Below, piece after piece: positions 4,686 to 5,675 of a DNA stretch of 5,675 nucleotides. The notes under the pieces were generated by a model. That model was not told where the DNA came from. It saw nothing but the letters and a program-made list of their open reading frames with translations, and searched no databases. Both the position numbers and the translations under genes were made by a program. The DNA lies in assembly GCA_944363385.1 (NCBI GenBank), contig CALVUB010000055.1, forward strand, positions 1 to 5,675, read 5' to 3'. The DNA is from an uncultured Clostridia bacterium. Lineage in GTDB: Bacteria; Bacillota; Clostridia; Christensenellales; UBA1242. The first letter of the stretch is position 1. Each line of letters starts with the position of its first letter.

Positions 4686-5675
4686 TTACATTTCAAAATC
4701 TTTTTGTCTCTTTTTCTTTTCTCTTTCCTTTTTCCATTGTAAATATTCTTCTAGTTCATCTTCGTCTATTTCTTGTTTTATGTCATTATTTTTATCTGTA
4801 TTTTTATTATTGTATTGATTGTTAATAACATCAGTTGCTTTTTGAAAATAACTTTTATCAACTGAATTATATGTTGTAATTGTTGTTTTGACTGATTTAT
4901 GTCCAAGTAGTGCTTGTATAACTTTTGGGTTTTGATCAGCCTCAAAAAGCATATTAGAATATGTATGTCTTAAAGTGTGAAAGTGTATTCCATATTTATC
5001 AAATCCATATTTTTTAAGAAATCTATAAAATATCTTTTTGGTCCCGCCGTATGTTCTAATACTTCCATCATTATTTGCAAAAACTAATGAATTTTTACTT
5101 GTTAAATTTGTGTTATGCAAATCGCCATTTAGTTCTTGTTCGACTTTATAATCTTTAAGTGCAGAAATTAGTATTTCTGGCATAGGGACAGTCCTTACCG
5201 AACAACTTGTTTTTGTATCACCTATAACAGTTACACGCTCTGTTATTTTACCATTTTTGTCAAATTTAGGAATAGTAGTAATTGCTTTTTCAATACTAAT
5301 AGTTTTTTTGTTAAAATCAATATTCTCCCAAGTGAGTGCCAACGCTTCACCAGTGCGAAGCCCTGCAAACATCATAACAAAGCAAAGCGGCTTTAAAAAT
5401 TTATGATTATTCAGACAATCTATAAACTTTTCCCTAATCTCTTGCGGAATTGCTTTATACTTATTTTCGCTATCGTAAATTTTTCTTTCTTTACTTTTAA
5501 CTTTAACTTTTTGAATTGGATTTGCTAGTAAAAATTGATTATCAACGGCATATTCAAAAAATTGTCTAAGCAAGAATTTAGTTTTCTTAACATAATCCAA
5601 ACTCAAATTTTCTTCTAACATTTCATTTAACATTTTTTGAATAGTTAAAGATGAAATTTCTTGCAATTTCATATT
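4686..5675 (-). CDS. Tyrosine recombinase/integrase, 5' end beyond the window
   Basis: At least 329 codons are visible, encoding a phage- or ICE-type tyrosine recombinase that cuts and rejoins DNA at attachment sites. Counting from the Met at 5672, residues 1-60 form the end of the SAM-like core-binding domain and about 75-280 the catalytic domain. All catalytic residues are present: R106 in AGLRTGEALALTW, K154 in the TKTSCSVRTVP hairpin, H232 and R235 in HTLRHTYSN, H258 in LLGHKSVKTT and the nucleophile Y268. A charged tail of about 60 residues follows. The Met at 5672 is probably internal, because the frame is open to the edge and the usual N-terminal arm-binding domain plus the first part of the core-binding domain (roughly 60-100 residues) are missing. 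The gene converges on tRNA-Ile, the normal position for an element integrated there. Its stop codon abuts a 10-bp repeat array. Confidence 0.93.
   Translation of the reverse strand, partial: NMKLQEISSLTIQKMLNEMLEENLSLDYVKKTKFLLRQFFEYAVDNQFLLANPIQKVKVKSKERKIYDSENKYKAIPQEIREKFIDCLNNHKFLKPLCFVMMFAGLRTGEALALTWENIDFNKKTISIEKAITTIPKFDKNGKITERVTVIGDTKTSCSVRTVPMPEILISALKDYKVEQELNGDLHNTNLTSKNSLVFANNDGSIRTYGGTKKIFYRFLKKYGFDKYGIHFHTLRHTYSNMLFEADQNPKVIQALLGHKSVKTTITTYNSVDKSYFQKATDVINNQYNNKNTDKNNDIKQEIDEDELEEYLQWKKEREKKKRQKDFEM

Noticed and set aside
4615..4818. 67-codon plus-strand frame antisense to the integrase tail
   Set aside because: It is a Ser/Phe/Leu-rich low-complexity translation of the antisense of the charged integrase tail and repeat array, with no ribosome site.

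Overview
This is an AT-rich window with strong sigma-A-type promoters (TTGACA/TATAAT), AGGAG ribosome sites and U-tailed hairpin terminators. That points to a low-GC Gram-positive bacterium (Bacillota), probably host-associated because it carries a BspA-type leucine-rich-repeat protein. All reading frames are consistent with the standard code. Nothing seen here fixes the genus.

Left part (1-2084): a short intergenic piece ends in a bidirectional terminator. It is followed by one long minus-strand gene for a 614-residue LRR_5/BspA-like protein with about 22 repeats of 23 residues. The gene has its own promoter at 1975-2002. It contains a 138-bp tandem duplication that is 135/138 identical. The protein has no signal peptide or membrane anchor and ends in a basic, amphipathic, then acidic tail.

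Middle part (2085-4004): two divergently transcribed housekeeping-type genes, each with a plausible promoter in the shared 120-bp gap. The minus-strand gene encodes a small DNA-deoxyinosine (hypoxanthine) glycosylase of the uracil-DNA glycosylase superfamily. The plus-strand gene encodes a 221-residue MmcQ/YjbR-family protein. An inverted-repeat region and a consensus promoter then lead into a 177-residue P-loop kinase-like protein of unknown substrate.

Right part (4005-5675): a perfect consensus promoter (TTGACA, 17 bp, TATAAT) drives a region with three tandem copies of the 5' half of tRNA-Ile(GAU). The first two are truncated at or just after the anticodon loop, and each is followed by unrelated short sequence. 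The first spacer holds three small palindromes. The third copy is a complete 77-nt tRNA with encoded CCA, followed by a clear terminator and a second, long bidirectional hairpin. Facing the tRNA on the minus strand is a tyrosine recombinase with all catalytic residues, whose N-terminus lies off the right edge. Between the recombinase stop codon and the hairpin is an array of helically phased 10-bp direct repeats that look like integrase arm-binding sites.

Interpretation: the intact tRNA-Ile plus a convergent integrase is the usual layout of a mobile element integrated at a tRNA gene, with the element body extending to the right beyond the window. The genes to the left look chromosomal. The truncated tRNA 5' halves are the most unusual structure here. 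They may be scars of earlier recombination at this tRNA, but integration at a tRNA normally leaves 3' fragments rather than 5' fragments, so the mechanism is open.
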